The notes: generated from the letters alone by a model not told the origin. 64,000 bases of DNA from JACVRM01 sp963839815 (GCA_963839815.1 CAWIWF010000006.1:248001-312000); one strand, 5' to 3'. Counted from the stretch's first letter, positions 6,567 to 14,631 are shown. Made by a program: numbers and translations.

Positions 6567-8192
6567 CTACATCATCCCGCCCATGTCCGGCATACCGCCA
6601 CCGGCCATGGCCGACTGCTTCTCCGGCGCCTCGGCGACAACCGCCTCGGTGGTGAGGATGTTCTTCGCGATCGACGCCGCGTTCTGCAGCGCCGAGCGGG
6701 TGACCATCGTCGGGTCGATGATCCCGGCCTTGACCAGGTCCTCGACCTCGCCCGTGTCGACGTTCAGGCCCTGGCCCGGCGAGGCCGAGCGGACCTTGTC
6801 GACGACGACGGAGCCCTCGAGGCCGGCGTTCTCCGCCAGCTGGCGGATCGGCTCCTCGAGCGCGCGCCGGATGATCATCGCACCCGTGCGCTCGTCGCCC
6901 TCGAGCTTGTCGAGCTCGACGGCCGCGACGGCGTTCAGGAGCGCGACACCGCCACCGGGGACGATGCCCTCCTCGAGCGCCGCGCGCGTGGCCTGGACGG
7001 CGTCCTCGACGCGGTGCTTCTTCTCCTTCATCTCCGTCTCGGTCGCAGCGCCGACCTTGATCACAGCGACGCCGCCGGACAGCTTCGCCAGCCGCTCCTG
7101 CAGCTTCTCGCGGTCGAAGTCGGAGTCCGTGGTCTCGATCTCGGACTTGATCTGCTTGATCCGGCCCTTGATCGCGTCGGTGTCGCCAGCGCCGTCGATG
7201 ATCGTCGTCGAGTCCTTGTCGACGACCACGCGGCGGGCGTGGCCCAGCTGCGAGAGCTTCGTGTTCTCGAGCTTGAGGCCCATCTCCTCGGTGATGACCT
7301 CGCCGCCCGACAGGATGGCGATGTCCTCGAGCATCCGCTTGCGGCGGTCGCCGAAGCCGGGAGCCTTGACGGCGACGGCCTGGAAGGTGCCGCGCAGCTT
7401 GTTGACGACGATGGTGGCGAGCGACTCGCCCTCGACGTCCTCGGCCACGATCAGCAGCGGCTTGCCCGCCTGGATGACCTGCTCGAGCACCGGCAGGATG
7501 TCCTTGACGGCGCCGATCTTCTGGTTGGCGATGAGGATGTAGGGATCCTCGAGCACCGCCTCCATGCGCTCGGAGTCGGTGATCATGTAGGGCGACAGGT
7601 AGCCCTTGTCGAACTGCATGCCCTCGGTGAACTCGAGCTCGAGGCCGAAGGTCTGGCCCTCCTCGACGTTCACGACGCCGTCCTTGCCGACCTTCTCGAT
7701 CGCGTCGGCGATGTTGTCGCCGATCTCGCGCTCCCGCGACGAGATGGACGCGACCCGGGCGATGTCCTCCTTGCCCGAGATCTCGTTTGACTGCGACTTG
7801 AGGTTCTCGACGACCGCGTCGACGGCCAGCTCGATGCCGCGCTTCAGCCCCATCGGGTTGGCGCCGGCGGCGACGTTCTTCAGGCCCTCGCGAACGATCG
7901 CCTGGGCGAGCACCGTCGCGGTGGTCGTCCCGTCACCCGCCACGTCGTTGGTGGCCGTGGCGACCTCGCGGACGAGCTGCGCGCCCTGGTTCTCGAAGAC
8001 GTCCTCGACCTCGATCTCGCGGGCGATGGTGACGCCGTCGTTGGTGATCGTCGGCGCGCCGAACTTCTTGTCCAGCACGACGTAGCGGCCCTTGGGGCCG
8101 AGGGTCACCTTGACTGCGTCGGCGAGGATGTTGACGCCGCGCTCGAGCGAGCGGCGGGCCTCCTCACTGAACTTGAGCTCCTTGTGTGCCAT
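6567..8192 (-). CDS. groL: Chaperonin GroEL (60 kDa)
   Basis: The 541-aa protein has the usual family length and runs from MAHKELKFSEEARRSLERGV to the flexible Gly-Met tail GGGMPDMGGMM. The ATP-binding GDGTTTATVLAQAIV and ANPMGLKRGIE segments are intact. It folds proteins in the cytoplasm as a 14-mer with GroES. It is the second gene of groES-groEL, 19 bp after groES, under CIRCE control (8564-8588). The Gly-Met tail marks it as the housekeeping-type paralogue rather than a His-tailed GroEL1. Confidence 0.98.
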   Translation of the reverse strand: MAHKELKFSEEARRSLERGVNILADAVKVTLGPKGRYVVLDKKFGAPTITNDGVTIAREIEVEDVFENQGAQLVREVATATNDVAGDGTTTATVLAQAIVREGLKNVAAGANPMGLKRGIELAVDAVVENLKSQSNEISGKEDIARVASISSREREIGDNIADAIEKVGKDGVVNVEEGQTFGLELEFTEGMQFDKGYLSPYMITDSERMEAVLEDPYILIANQKIGAVKDILPVLEQVIQAGKPLLIVAEDVEGESLATIVVNKLRGTFQAVAVKAPGFGDRRKRMLEDIAILSGGEVITEEMGLKLENTKLSQLGHARRVVVDKDSTTIIDGAGDTDAIKGRIKQIKSEIETTDSDFDREKLQERLAKLSGGVAVIKVGAATETEMKEKKHRVEDAVQATRAALEEGIVPGGGVALLNAVAAVELDKLEGDERTGAMIIRRALEEPIRQLAENAGLEGSVVVDKVRSASPGQGLNVDTGEVEDLVKAGIIDPTMVTRSALQNAASIAKNILTTEAVVAEAPEKQSAMAGGGMPDMGGMM

Positions 8193-8211
8193 TCCTCTTT
8201 TTCTCCTTTGA

Positions 8212-8529
8212 CTAGGCGGTCGCGCCGGCAGGCTCGCGCGTGCCGACGACCTTCGCCAGGACGTCGGTCTCGCGGAGGATCAGCACGTCGTCCATGCCGA
8301 CCCGAATCTCGGTGCCGCCGTACTTCGAGAAGATGACCTCGTCGCCCTCGGCGACGTCCATCTTGATGTACTCCCCGTCCTCGTCGCGCCCACCTGGGCC
8401 GACTGCGAGGACGCGGCCCCGCTGCGGCTTCTCCTTTGCCGTGTCGGGGAGGACGATGCCACTGGTCGTGGTCTCCTCCTCCTCGAGCACCTCGACGATC
8501 AGCCGATCGCCAAGTGGCTGCAGGTTCAT
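8212..8529 (-). CDS. groS: Co-chaperonin GroES (10 kDa)
   Basis: This 105-aa protein begins MNLQPLGDRLIVEVLEEEETTTSG, contains the mobile-loop IVLPDTAKEKPQ and the roof/core motif YIKMDVAEGDEVIFSKYGGTEI. ATG at 8527-8529 follows a strong Shine-Dalgarno AGGAGG on the minus strand. It caps the GroEL ring. It is the first gene of the operon, downstream of a TTGCAC-N18-TAGGAT promoter and a CIRCE operator. Confidence 0.97.
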   Translation of the reverse strand: MNLQPLGDRLIVEVLEEEETTTSGIVLPDTAKEKPQRGRVLAVGPGGRDEDGEYIKMDVAEGDEVIFSKYGGTEIRVGMDDVLILRETDVLAKVVGTREPAGATA

Positions 8530-8563
8530 CCCGAACCTCCTTGGTTGACTTTGTAACACGCTT

Positions 8564-8588
8564 TGGCACTCTCGCTGTTCGAGTGCCA
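8564..8588 (-). promoter_or_regulatory. CIRCE element (HrcA operator) of groES-groEL
   Basis: TGGCACTC, a 9-nt spacer, then GAGTGCCA: this is the classic CIRCE arrangement TTAGCACTC-N9-GAGTGCTAA with compensating changes. It sits right at the expected transcription start of groES, so HrcA repression of the heat-shock operon is likely. hrcA is not in the window. Confidence 0.93.
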
Positions 8589-8592
8589 GGCC

Positions 8593-8622
8593 ATCCTAGC
8601 GGCCCTTCGGCGACTCGTGCAA
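8593..8622 (-). promoter_or_regulatory. groES-groEL promoter
   Basis: On the minus strand TTGCAC (-35, plus positions 8617-8622), an 18-nt spacer and TAGGAT (-10, 8593-8598) precede the CIRCE operator, so HrcA binding would overlap the start site. Confidence 0.7.
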
Positions 8623-8655
8623 GCCCGCGGGCGCCACTCTGTTACAAACCGCCCA

Positions 8656-9087
8656 GTGCCACGCGAGATCTCGTCGGGCGGAGTGGTGGTGCGCCGGCTC
8701 CGCGGTCGCCCCTGGCTCGCGGCGATTCGACCGGGAGGGAAGCCGCCGGGCGTCTGGGCGCTACCGAAGGGGCTCGTGGCGCCGGGGGAGGATGCGGCCG
8801 CGACGGCGCTGCGCGAGGTGTACGAGGAGACCGGGCTGCAGGGCGAGCTGGTGGGGAAGCTCGGCGACGTGCGCTACGTATATACGCGCCGGGGCCAGCG
8901 CATCTTCAAGGTGGTCAGCTTCTACCTCGTCCACTACCGCTCCGGCCGCATCGGCGACGTCTCCGAAGCGCACGCCCACGAGGTCGAGGAGGCGCGTTGG
9001 CTGCCGCTCGCCGAGGCGCCGCGCCTGCTCGCCTACCGCGGCGAGCGCGACATGGCGCTTCAGGCCCTGTCCCGCCTGGACGATTGA
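8656..9087 (+). CDS. NUDIX hydrolase
   Basis: The 143-aa protein has a complete Nudix box at residues 39-61 (G-x5-E-x7-REVYEETGL), which binds Mg2+ and hydrolyses nucleoside diphosphates linked to another moiety. A central KPPGVWALPKGL is typical of the MutT/AP4A-hydrolase branch, but the substrate is not predictable. GTG at 8656 is chosen by alignment to the family; GTTACAAA lies 7 nt upstream and could serve as a weak -10. It is divergent from groES. Confidence 0.88.
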   Translation: MPREISSGGVVVRRLRGRPWLAAIRPGGKPPGVWALPKGLVAPGEDAAATALREVYEETGLQGELVGKLGDVRYVYTRRGQRIFKVVSFYLVHYRSGRIGDVSEAHAHEVEEARWLPLAEAPRLLAYRGERDMALQALSRLDD

Positions 9088-9128
9088 GACTCTATGATCG
9101 TCCGGCCCTCCGAGCTGCCGTGGAACCC

Positions 9129-9479
9129 ATGTACGCCCTGAACTTCTACTCGCCGATGGTCGCGGACCAGCTCCGCAGCCAGCGCAAGACCGCGACGATC
9201 CGTCTCGGCGACAAGTCGGGCAAGTACAAGAAGGGCATGGTCGTGTCCGTGCTCTGCGGCACCCGCTTCAGCCCGCGCGACAAGATCTTCGACGCGGTCA
9301 TCGACAAGGTCGAGGTGAAGCAGCTGCTCGAGCTCTCGCCGCGCGAGATCGAGCACGACAACCCTGAGATCCGCCGCTGGGAGGACATGGCGGGCTGGTT
9401 GAGCCAGCTCTACAACCGCGAGGTGATCGGGTCCGACACGGTCACCGTGATCCGCTTCTCACAGATCCGGACGCGCTAG
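9129..9479 (+). CDS. ASCH/PUA-like RNA-binding domain protein
   Basis: The 116-aa protein begins MYALNFYSPMVADQLRSQRKTATIRLGDK. The KTATIRLGD stretch followed by basic YKKGMVV resembles the ligand-binding start of ASCH domains, which are PUA-related and thought to bind RNA or modified nucleotides. No catalytic residues are evident. A TATGAT at about 9093-9098 could be its -10. Its TAG stop shares the palindromic CTAG with the stop of the convergent zinc-ribbon gene. Confidence 0.75.
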   Translation: MYALNFYSPMVADQLRSQRKTATIRLGDKSGKYKKGMVVSVLCGTRFSPRDKIFDAVIDKVEVKQLLELSPREIEHDNPEIRRWEDMAGWLSQLYNREVIGSDTVTVIRFSQIRTR

Positions 9480-9790
9480 CCCGGACGTCGCTTCGCCCGC
9501 GGCGGCTTGCGGATACGGGTGCCCCACTTCTCTGGGGGACGCAGCTCGCCACCGCACGCCTCGCACTGGACTGCGAAGACGGAACTGAAGCGCGCCTCGC
9601 AGGACGGGCAGCGCGAGCGCATCACCCCGGCGCACTGAGGGCACGCCGCGGGCAGCTCGGCCTCCCACTCCTCGAAGTAGCGCTGCGCGAATCCGCACCG
9701 CAGGCAGAAGGCAACCCAGTCGCCGAGTGTCTTGCGGCGCTCCTGCTTGAGCCAGTCAGCGGCGCTCCCCACGCAGCGACTGTACGTCAC
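9476..9790 (-). CDS. Zinc-ribbon protein with four CxxC pairs, 104 aa
   Basis: Four CxxC knuckles (CLRC, CPQC, CPSC, CEAC) point to two structural zinc sites of the double zinc-ribbon type, with a basic C-terminus (RIRKPPRAKRRPG) that could contact nucleic acid. The start is GTG at 9788-9790. No enzymatic domain is seen and the function is unknown. It overlaps the ASCH gene 3' end by 4 bp, tail to tail. Confidence 0.7.
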   Translation of the reverse strand: MTYSRCVGSAADWLKQERRKTLGDWVAFCLRCGFAQRYFEEWEAELPAACPQCAGVMRSRCPSCEARFSSVFAVQCEACGGELRPPEKWGTRIRKPPRAKRRPG

Positions 9791-9824
9791 GGGTTCGCCC
9801 GCCGGAGCCGACGATCGGCAGACA

Positions 9825-10150
9825 GTCGGCCGAAAGGACTTGGCCCGTGTCCAGCTCGGAGGGACACTCCCGCCGCTTCGGCGAGGCGCCGCGACACCGG
9901 GTCAGTACCCGCAGGGACAGACCCTGACTTCCATCGCCGGAGGGTTGCTCCGCCACCCGCAGGCACAGCGCGGCCCCGCGCTCGCCGGCCGAAAAGACCT
10001 GGCCCCTTGATCCAGCTCGTAGGGACACTCCCCGCCGCTTCGGCGAGGCCCCGCGAACAACGGGTCAGTCCCCTGCGTGGACAGACCCTGACTTCCATCG
10101 CCGGAGGCGGGCTGTGCCCGCCGCAGGCACAACGCGGCCCCGGCGCGTCA
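9825..10150 (+). repeat. Imperfect tandem duplication, period about 160 bp
   Basis: Each unit carries GGCCGAAA, a CCAGCTCG(G/T)AGGGACACTC motif, GCCGCTTCGGCGAGGC, GGGTCAGT and GACCCTGACTTCCATCGCCGG in the same order. The units differ by scattered substitutions and small indels, so the duplication is not recent. Confidence 0.7.
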
Positions 10151-10194
10151 CTTGAACGAGGGGGCCCACGGGGGAAACCGGGTTTCCCCCGTGA
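10097..10194 (+). repeat. Dispersed palindromic repeat, copy E
   Basis: It has the GGCGGGC-TGT-GCCCGCC hairpin, the CGCAGGCACAACGCGG module and the perfect 12-bp hairpin at 10167-10193 (CACGGGGGAAAC/GTTTCCCCCGTG). Confidence 0.75.
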
Positions 10195-10254
10195 GAGCAA
10201 GCCCCGGCGCGCATAGCGCCGGGGCAAGCGGCGATTCACTAGAGTTCCCGCGCG

Positions 10255-11301
10255 ATGGCGATCGCCCGCGCAGCCGAGCCGGTCACGTCACTCCGCGAGG
10301 TCCGGGAAGCCGGGCTCGACCGCGAGGACCTCCTCGGCGTCTACCGAAACATGCTGATCACGCGCTCCATCGAGGAGCGCGGGCACACGCTCTACAAGCA
10401 GAACAAGATCCCCGGCTCCTTCTACACCGGGCGGGGCAACGAGGGCTCCTCGGTCGGCGTCGCCACCGCGATGGGCCCGGAGGACGTCGGCACGCCGCTC
10501 CACCGCGACATGGGCGTGCACGTCACGCGCGGCGTCGAGCCGTGGCGGATCTTCGCGCAGTACATGGGCCGCGAGGACGGCCCCACGAAGGGTCGTGACG
10601 GCAACGTTCACATGGCCGATCAGAACCTCGGCCTGATCGCGATGGTCAGCCACCTGCCCGCGATGCTGCCGGTCGCCGTCGGCTGCGCGCTCGCGTTTCG
10701 CATCCGCGACGAGCGGCGCGTCGCGCTCGCCTGGTTCGGCGAGGGCGCCTCGGCCCGCGGCGACACCCACGAGGGCATGAACCTCGCCGGCACCCGCCGC
10801 CTGCCCGTGGTCTTCATCTGCGACAACAACCAGTGGGCCTACTCGACGCCGACTCACCTCGAGTACGCGTGCGCGAACCTCGCCGACCGCGCCGAGGCCT
10901 ACGGCTTCGAGGGCGTGGTCGTCGACGGCACCGACGTGCTCGCCGTGTACCGCGAGGCCAAGCGCGCCGTCGAGAAGGCGCGGAACGGCGGCGGTCCGAC
11001 GTTGATCGAGTGCCAGACGCTCCGCATGGAAGGCCACGCCGTCCACGACGACGCCTTCTACGTCCCCAAGGAGCTCTTCGAGGAGTGGGCGGCGCGCGAC
11101 CCGATCGAGCGCTACCGCACCTGGCTGCGCGAGAACGCCGAGCTGACCGACGAGGAGGAGGACGAGATCTCCACCGGCGTCAAGAAGTTGATGAACGACG
11201 CGCTGCGCCGCGCGGAGGAGTCGCCGCTGCCGGACCCCGCGAGCGTGACCGAGGGCGTGTACGCGACCCCCGAGGAGCTGGACACTCCTCACCACAAGTA
11301 G
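10255..11301 (+). CDS. 2-oxoacid dehydrogenase (pyruvate/branched-chain) E1 alpha subunit
   Basis: This 348-aa protein contains the E1alpha thiamine-diphosphate motif GEGASARGDTHEGMN..CDNNQWAYSTP and the phosphorylation-loop-like region YVPKELFEEW. It decarboxylates a 2-oxoacid and passes the acyl group to E2 lipoate with the E1beta subunit. The alpha/beta heteromeric type is shared by pyruvate and branched-chain 2-oxoacid dehydrogenases; the substrate is not settled here. It is the first gene of the E1alpha-E1beta-E2 operon, and no E3 is nearby. Confidence 0.92.
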   Translation: MAIARAAEPVTSLREVREAGLDREDLLGVYRNMLITRSIEERGHTLYKQNKIPGSFYTGRGNEGSSVGVATAMGPEDVGTPLHRDMGVHVTRGVEPWRIFAQYMGREDGPTKGRDGNVHMADQNLGLIAMVSHLPAMLPVAVGCALAFRIRDERRVALAWFGEGASARGDTHEGMNLAGTRRLPVVFICDNNQWAYSTPTHLEYACANLADRAEAYGFEGVVVDGTDVLAVYREAKRAVEKARNGGGPTLIECQTLRMEGHAVHDDAFYVPKELFEEWAARDPIERYRTWLRENAELTDEEEDEISTGVKKLMNDALRRAEESPLPDPASVTEGVYATPEELDTPHHK

Positions 11302-11310
11302 CGCCCGGCG

Positions 11311-12285
11311 ATGCCTGAGCGCACCTACCTGCAGGCGATCTCGGACGGCCTCCGCCAGGAGATGCGCCGCGACCCGCGCGTGTTCGTCTTCGGCGAGGAC
11401 GTCGGCGTCTACGGCGGCGCCTTCAAGGTGACGCTCGGCTTCCAGGAGGAGTTCGGGCCCTGGCGCGTGATCGACGCGCCGCTCTCCGAGACGGCGATCG
11501 TCGCCGGCTGCACGGGCGCCGCGATCATGGGCATGCGCCCGGTCGCCGAGATGCAGTTCGCCGACTTCATCTCCTGCGGCTGGGACCACCTGGTCACCGT
11601 CGCCGCCAAGCAGCACTACCGCGCGGGCACGCCGATCCCGATCGTCGTGCGGCTGCCCTCGGGCGGCGGCTTCTCGGGCGGACCGTTCCACTCGCAGAAC
11701 CCGGAGAGCTCGTTCGCCCACATCCCGGGCCTGAAGATCGTCTGCCCTGCGACGCCGGAGGACGCGAAGGGACTGCTCGTGAGCGCGATCGAGGATCCGA
11801 ACCCGGTGCTCTTCTTCGAGCACAAGCACCTCTACCGGCGCATCAAGGCCGAGGTGCCGGACGAGCGCTACACGACGCCGTTCGGCAAGGCACGCGTCCA
11901 CCGCGAGGGCGACGACCTCACCGTCGTCACCTGGGGCGCCATGGTCTACACCGCCGAGGAAGCCGCCAAGCAGCTCGAGGGCGACGACGTGTCCGTGGAG
12001 GTCCTCGACCTGCGCACGATCGTCCCCTGGGACAAGGACGCCGTGCTCGCCAGCGTCCGCAAGACCTCGAAGGTGCTCGTGCTGCACGAGGACACGCGCA
12101 CGGGCGGCTTCGGCGGCGAGATCTCCGCCACGATCGCGGAGGAGGCCTTCGAAGATCTCGACGCGCCGGTGAAGCGCGTGGCCGCGCCCGACACGCCGGT
12201 TCCGTTCTCGCCGCCACTCGAGAAGGCGTTCATCCCGCAGATCGACGACGTCGTCGCAGGGCTTCGCGAGCTCAACGAGTATTGA
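11311..12285 (+). CDS. 2-oxoacid dehydrogenase E1 beta subunit
   Basis: The 324-aa protein runs MPERTYLQAISDGLRQEMRR with the conserved VFVFGEDVGVYGGAFK, AEMQFADFISCGWDHL and VLHEDTRTGGFGGEI segments of transketolase-like E1beta. It pairs with E1alpha 9 bp upstream to form the active thiamine site. The next gene is E2, 71 bp downstream. Confidence 0.93.
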   Translation: MPERTYLQAISDGLRQEMRRDPRVFVFGEDVGVYGGAFKVTLGFQEEFGPWRVIDAPLSETAIVAGCTGAAIMGMRPVAEMQFADFISCGWDHLVTVAAKQHYRAGTPIPIVVRLPSGGGFSGGPFHSQNPESSFAHIPGLKIVCPATPEDAKGLLVSAIEDPNPVLFFEHKHLYRRIKAEVPDERYTTPFGKARVHREGDDLTVVTWGAMVYTAEEAAKQLEGDDVSVEVLDLRTIVPWDKDAVLASVRKTSKVLVLHEDTRTGGFGGEISATIAEEAFEDLDAPVKRVAAPDTPVPFSPPLEKAFIPQIDDVVAGLRELNEY

Positions 12286-12356
12286 GAGGCCGCCGGGCGC
12301 CATGACCCGCAACGGATCCGACTGGCACCGTCCCTCGTCCGCTACAAAGGAGCATC

Positions 12357-13094
12357 GTGGCCACTGAGACCGCCGTCGACGTCGTCATGCCCCAGATGGG
12401 CGTCTCCGTCTCCGAGGGGACGATCACCAAGTGGCTTAAGAACGAGGGCGAGCACGTCGAGGCGGACGAGCCCCTGCTCGAGATCTCGACCGACAAGGTC
12501 GACACCGAGGTGCCGAGCCCCGGCTCCGGCACGCTGACGCAGATCCTCGTGGCCGAGGGGGAGACGGTCGATGTGGGGACGCGCCTGGCCGTGATCGGCG
12601 GCGCGCCCGGCGGCGAGGGCGAGGCGCCCCCCGAGCCCGCGACTGCCGCGGCCGCCCAGGAGTCCGCGCAAGCCTCTGACGCGGATGCCGCACCGGCCAG
12701 CGCCGCGACCACCGAGGCCGAGCCCGCTGCCACGCCTGCTGCGGAGACGACACCCGCGCCCGCACCGGCTGCGCCTGCCCCGGCCGCACCCGCTGCGGCG
12801 CCGTCAGGGAATGGCAAGAGCTTCGTCTCGCCGGTGGTCGCGCGGATCGCCGGCGAGCACGGTGTCGACGTCGGCTCGGTCCCAGGCACGGGCCGCGGCG
12901 GCCGCGTCACCAAGAAGGACATCCTCGCGTTCGTCGAGACGGGCGGTCAGGCCCAGGCGGCACCCGCGACTCCGGCAGCCCCCGCAGCACCCGCTCCGGC
13001 CGCGCCAACGGCGCCAGCCGCTCCGCCGCACCCGCACCCGCGGCTGCGCAGCCGCAGCCGGCCGCCCAGCCCGGGGAACAGGTCGAGCCGCTGA
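12357..13094 (+). CDS. 2-oxoacid dehydrogenase E2, N-terminal part (lipoyl and E1/E3-binding domains), frameshifted
   Basis: The 245-aa frame encodes one lipoyl domain (residues 1-80; lipoyl-Lys in LLEISTDKVDTEVPSP), a long Ala/Pro/Glu linker and a peripheral subunit-binding domain (SPVVARIAGEHGVD..GRGGRVTKKDIL). It then runs into a second Ala/Pro linker where the frame degenerates to HPHPRLRSRSRPPSPGN and stops at 13094. The catalytic domain continues in another frame. One missing base at about 13022-13030 would restore a single E2 of about 475 aa. GTG at 12357 follows the Shine-Dalgarno AAGGAG. Confidence 0.88.
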   Translation: MATETAVDVVMPQMGVSVSEGTITKWLKNEGEHVEADEPLLEISTDKVDTEVPSPGSGTLTQILVAEGETVDVGTRLAVIGGAPGGEGEAPPEPATAAAAQESAQASDADAAPASAATTEAEPAATPAAETTPAPAPAAPAPAAPAAAPSGNGKSFVSPVVARIAGEHGVDVGSVPGTGRGGRVTKKDILAFVETGGQAQAAPATPAAPAAPAPAAPTAPAAPPHPHPRLRSRSRPPSPGNRSSR

Positions 13095-13099
13095 ACGCC

Positions 13100-13783
13100 A
13101 TGCGGCGCGGCATCGCCGAGCACATGCGCCGCTCGCTCGACACCTCCGCGCACGTCACGAGCGCGATCGAGGTCGACATGACCAAGGTGGTCGCGATCCG
13201 CAAGAAGCTGAAGCCCGAGTTCCAGCAGGCCTACGGCGTCAACCTCACGTACCTCGCCTTCGTGGCGCGCGCGACCGTCGAGACGCTGCGCGACTACCCG
13301 TGGGTGAACGGCGAGCTGCGCGGCGAGCAGATCGTCACCCGCAACTACGTCAACCTCGGCTTCGCCGTCGAGCTGGCCGACGGCAAGGGCCTGATCGTGC
13401 CCGTGCTGAAGCACGCCGAGGGGCTCAACCTCGTCGGGCTGGCGCGCGGCGTCGTCGACATCGCCGCCCGCGCGCGCGACAAGAAGCTGCTCCCGGACGA
13501 CGTCCAGGGCGGCACCTTCACGATCACCAATCCGGGTGGCTACGGCACCTTCCACGGCACGCCGGTGATCAGCCAGCCGCAAGCCGCGATCCTCGGCACC
13601 TACGCGGTCGTGAAGCGGCCGTGGGTCGTTCAGGACGAGCACGGCCAGGACGTGATCGCGATCCGCCCGATCATGAACCTGACGCTCACGTACGACCACC
13701 GGCTGATCGACGGCGCGCTCGCCGGGCGCTTCCTGCGCGACCTGCGCGAGAAGCTCGAGACCTGGGACGAAGGCGCGTACTAG
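13100..13783 (+). CDS. 2-oxoacid dehydrogenase E2, catalytic acyltransferase domain (second half of a frameshifted gene)
   Basis: From ATG 13100 the 227 codons begin MRRGIAEHMRRSLDTSAHVTS and hold the chloramphenicol-acetyltransferase-like core, with LTYDHRLIDGALAGRFL including the catalytic His-x3-Asp. The same frame is open upstream through PGEQVEPLNAM, the normal start of an E2 core, which shows that this half belongs to the gene at 12357. Unless the frameshift is real and suppressed, the two halves are one protein that transfers acyl groups from lipoate to CoA. Confidence 0.88.
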   Translation: MRRGIAEHMRRSLDTSAHVTSAIEVDMTKVVAIRKKLKPEFQQAYGVNLTYLAFVARATVETLRDYPWVNGELRGEQIVTRNYVNLGFAVELADGKGLIVPVLKHAEGLNLVGLARGVVDIAARARDKKLLPDDVQGGTFTITNPGGYGTFHGTPVISQPQAAILGTYAVVKRPWVVQDEHGQDVIAIRPIMNLTLTYDHRLIDGALAGRFLRDLREKLETWDEGAY

Positions 13784-13787
13784 GCGC

Positions 13788-14201
13788 ATGGCTCAGACGG
13801 TCGTGCCGATGCTGGCGTACGAGGACGCCGCCGCGGCCATCGACTGGCTGACCCGGGCGTTCGCCTTCCGCGAGAACGCTGCGGAGCGCTACACCGAAGA
13901 CGGACGGGTGACGCACGCCGAGCTGGACGTCGGAGACGGCTCGGTCGTGTACCTGTCGAATCCCACGCCCGAGTACGTCTCGCCGAGACGGCACCGCGAG
14001 ACCTGCGAGGACGCGGCCCGCTGGTCGAGCGTGCCCTGGGTGGTGGACGGGGTGCTGGTTCACGTCGGCGACGTCGCGACGCACTTCGAGCGGGCGCGGG
14101 CGGCCGGCGCGCACATCCTGTCGCCGGTGGACGAAGGCCCCGACGGCCGCCGCTACCGCGCGGAGGACGTCGAGGGGCATCGCTGGATGTTCGTCGAGTG
14201 A
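13788..14201 (+). CDS. VOC-superfamily (glyoxalase/bleomycin-resistance-like) protein
   Basis: The 137-aa protein begins MAQTVVPMLAYEDAAAAIDWL and ends RYRAEDVEGHRWMFVE, the usual shape of short PhnB-like VOC proteins with two beta-alpha-beta-beta-beta modules. The final Glu and His may bind metal. The substrate is unknown. It follows the E2 stop by 4 bp and overlaps the next gene by GTGA, so it is part of the same transcript. Confidence 0.82.
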   Translation: MAQTVVPMLAYEDAAAAIDWLTRAFAFRENAAERYTEDGRVTHAELDVGDGSVVYLSNPTPEYVSPRRHRETCEDAARWSSVPWVVDGVLVHVGDVATHFERARAAGAHILSPVDEGPDGRRYRAEDVEGHRWMFVE

Positions 14202-14614
14202 CGGAGGCCGCCCTGGCAGGCAGCTGCCTGTGCGGCGGCGTTCGCTTCGAAGTGACCGAGCCGTTCATCACGGTCACGTACTGCCACTGCACCAACTGCA
14301 AGAAGCTCTCGGGCGGCGCCGGCACCGTCAACGGACGCGCGCGGAGCGAGTGGATCCGGCTGCTCGCAGGCGAGGAGCTGCTGGTCACGTTCGAGCCTGC
14401 GGAGGGGACGGCCAAGACGTTCTGCTCCCGGTGCGGCTCGAACCTGTTCGGCGCAGGCTGGCCGGCATCGGAACACGCGAGCGTGCGGTTGCCGGCGATC
14501 GACTCGGAGCACGACCGCCGGCCGGAGCTGCACATCTTCGTGCGCTCGGTCGCTCCGTGGGAGACGCTGCCGGACGACGGCACGCCGCGATACGAGGCGC
14601 GCCCGACGAGCTGA
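14198..14614 (+). CDS. GFA-family (glutathione-dependent formaldehyde-activating-like) zinc protein
   Basis: The 138-aa product has the family zinc ligands in order: SCLCGGVRFE, CHCTNCKKLSG and FCSRCGSNLFGAGWP. GFA-fold proteins bind two zincs; the named enzymatic role is doubtful for most members. GTG at 14198 overlaps the upstream TGA (GTGA), implying coupled translation with the VOC gene. Confidence 0.85.
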   Translation: MTEAALAGSCLCGGVRFEVTEPFITVTYCHCTNCKKLSGGAGTVNGRARSEWIRLLAGEELLVTFEPAEGTAKTFCSRCGSNLFGAGWPASEHASVRLPAIDSEHDRRPELHIFVRSVAPWETLPDDGTPRYEARPTS

Positions 14615-14625
14615 CCCCGGCGCGC

Positions 14626-14631
14626 TACGCT
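14626..14631 (+). promoter_or_regulatory. -10 hexamer TACGCT, leaderless spacing for lipB
   Basis: TACGCT ends exactly 7 nt before the lipB GTG, and there is no Shine-Dalgarno. Confidence 0.55.

Larger units (their letters stand above)
9791..10254. other. Intergenic region: tandem duplication plus dispersed repeat, upstream of the dehydrogenase genes
   Basis: There is no convincing gene in 464 bases. A unit of about 160 bp is present twice in tandem (about 9825-9985 and 9985-10150), followed by copy E of the dispersed palindrome. TAGAGT at 10240-10245, 9 nt before the ATG at 10255, is the best -10 candidate for the operon. Confidence 0.55.

Noticed and set aside
10288..12312. 674-codon minus-strand open frame over E1alpha and E1beta
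   Set aside because: It is a shadow of two confidently identified genes.
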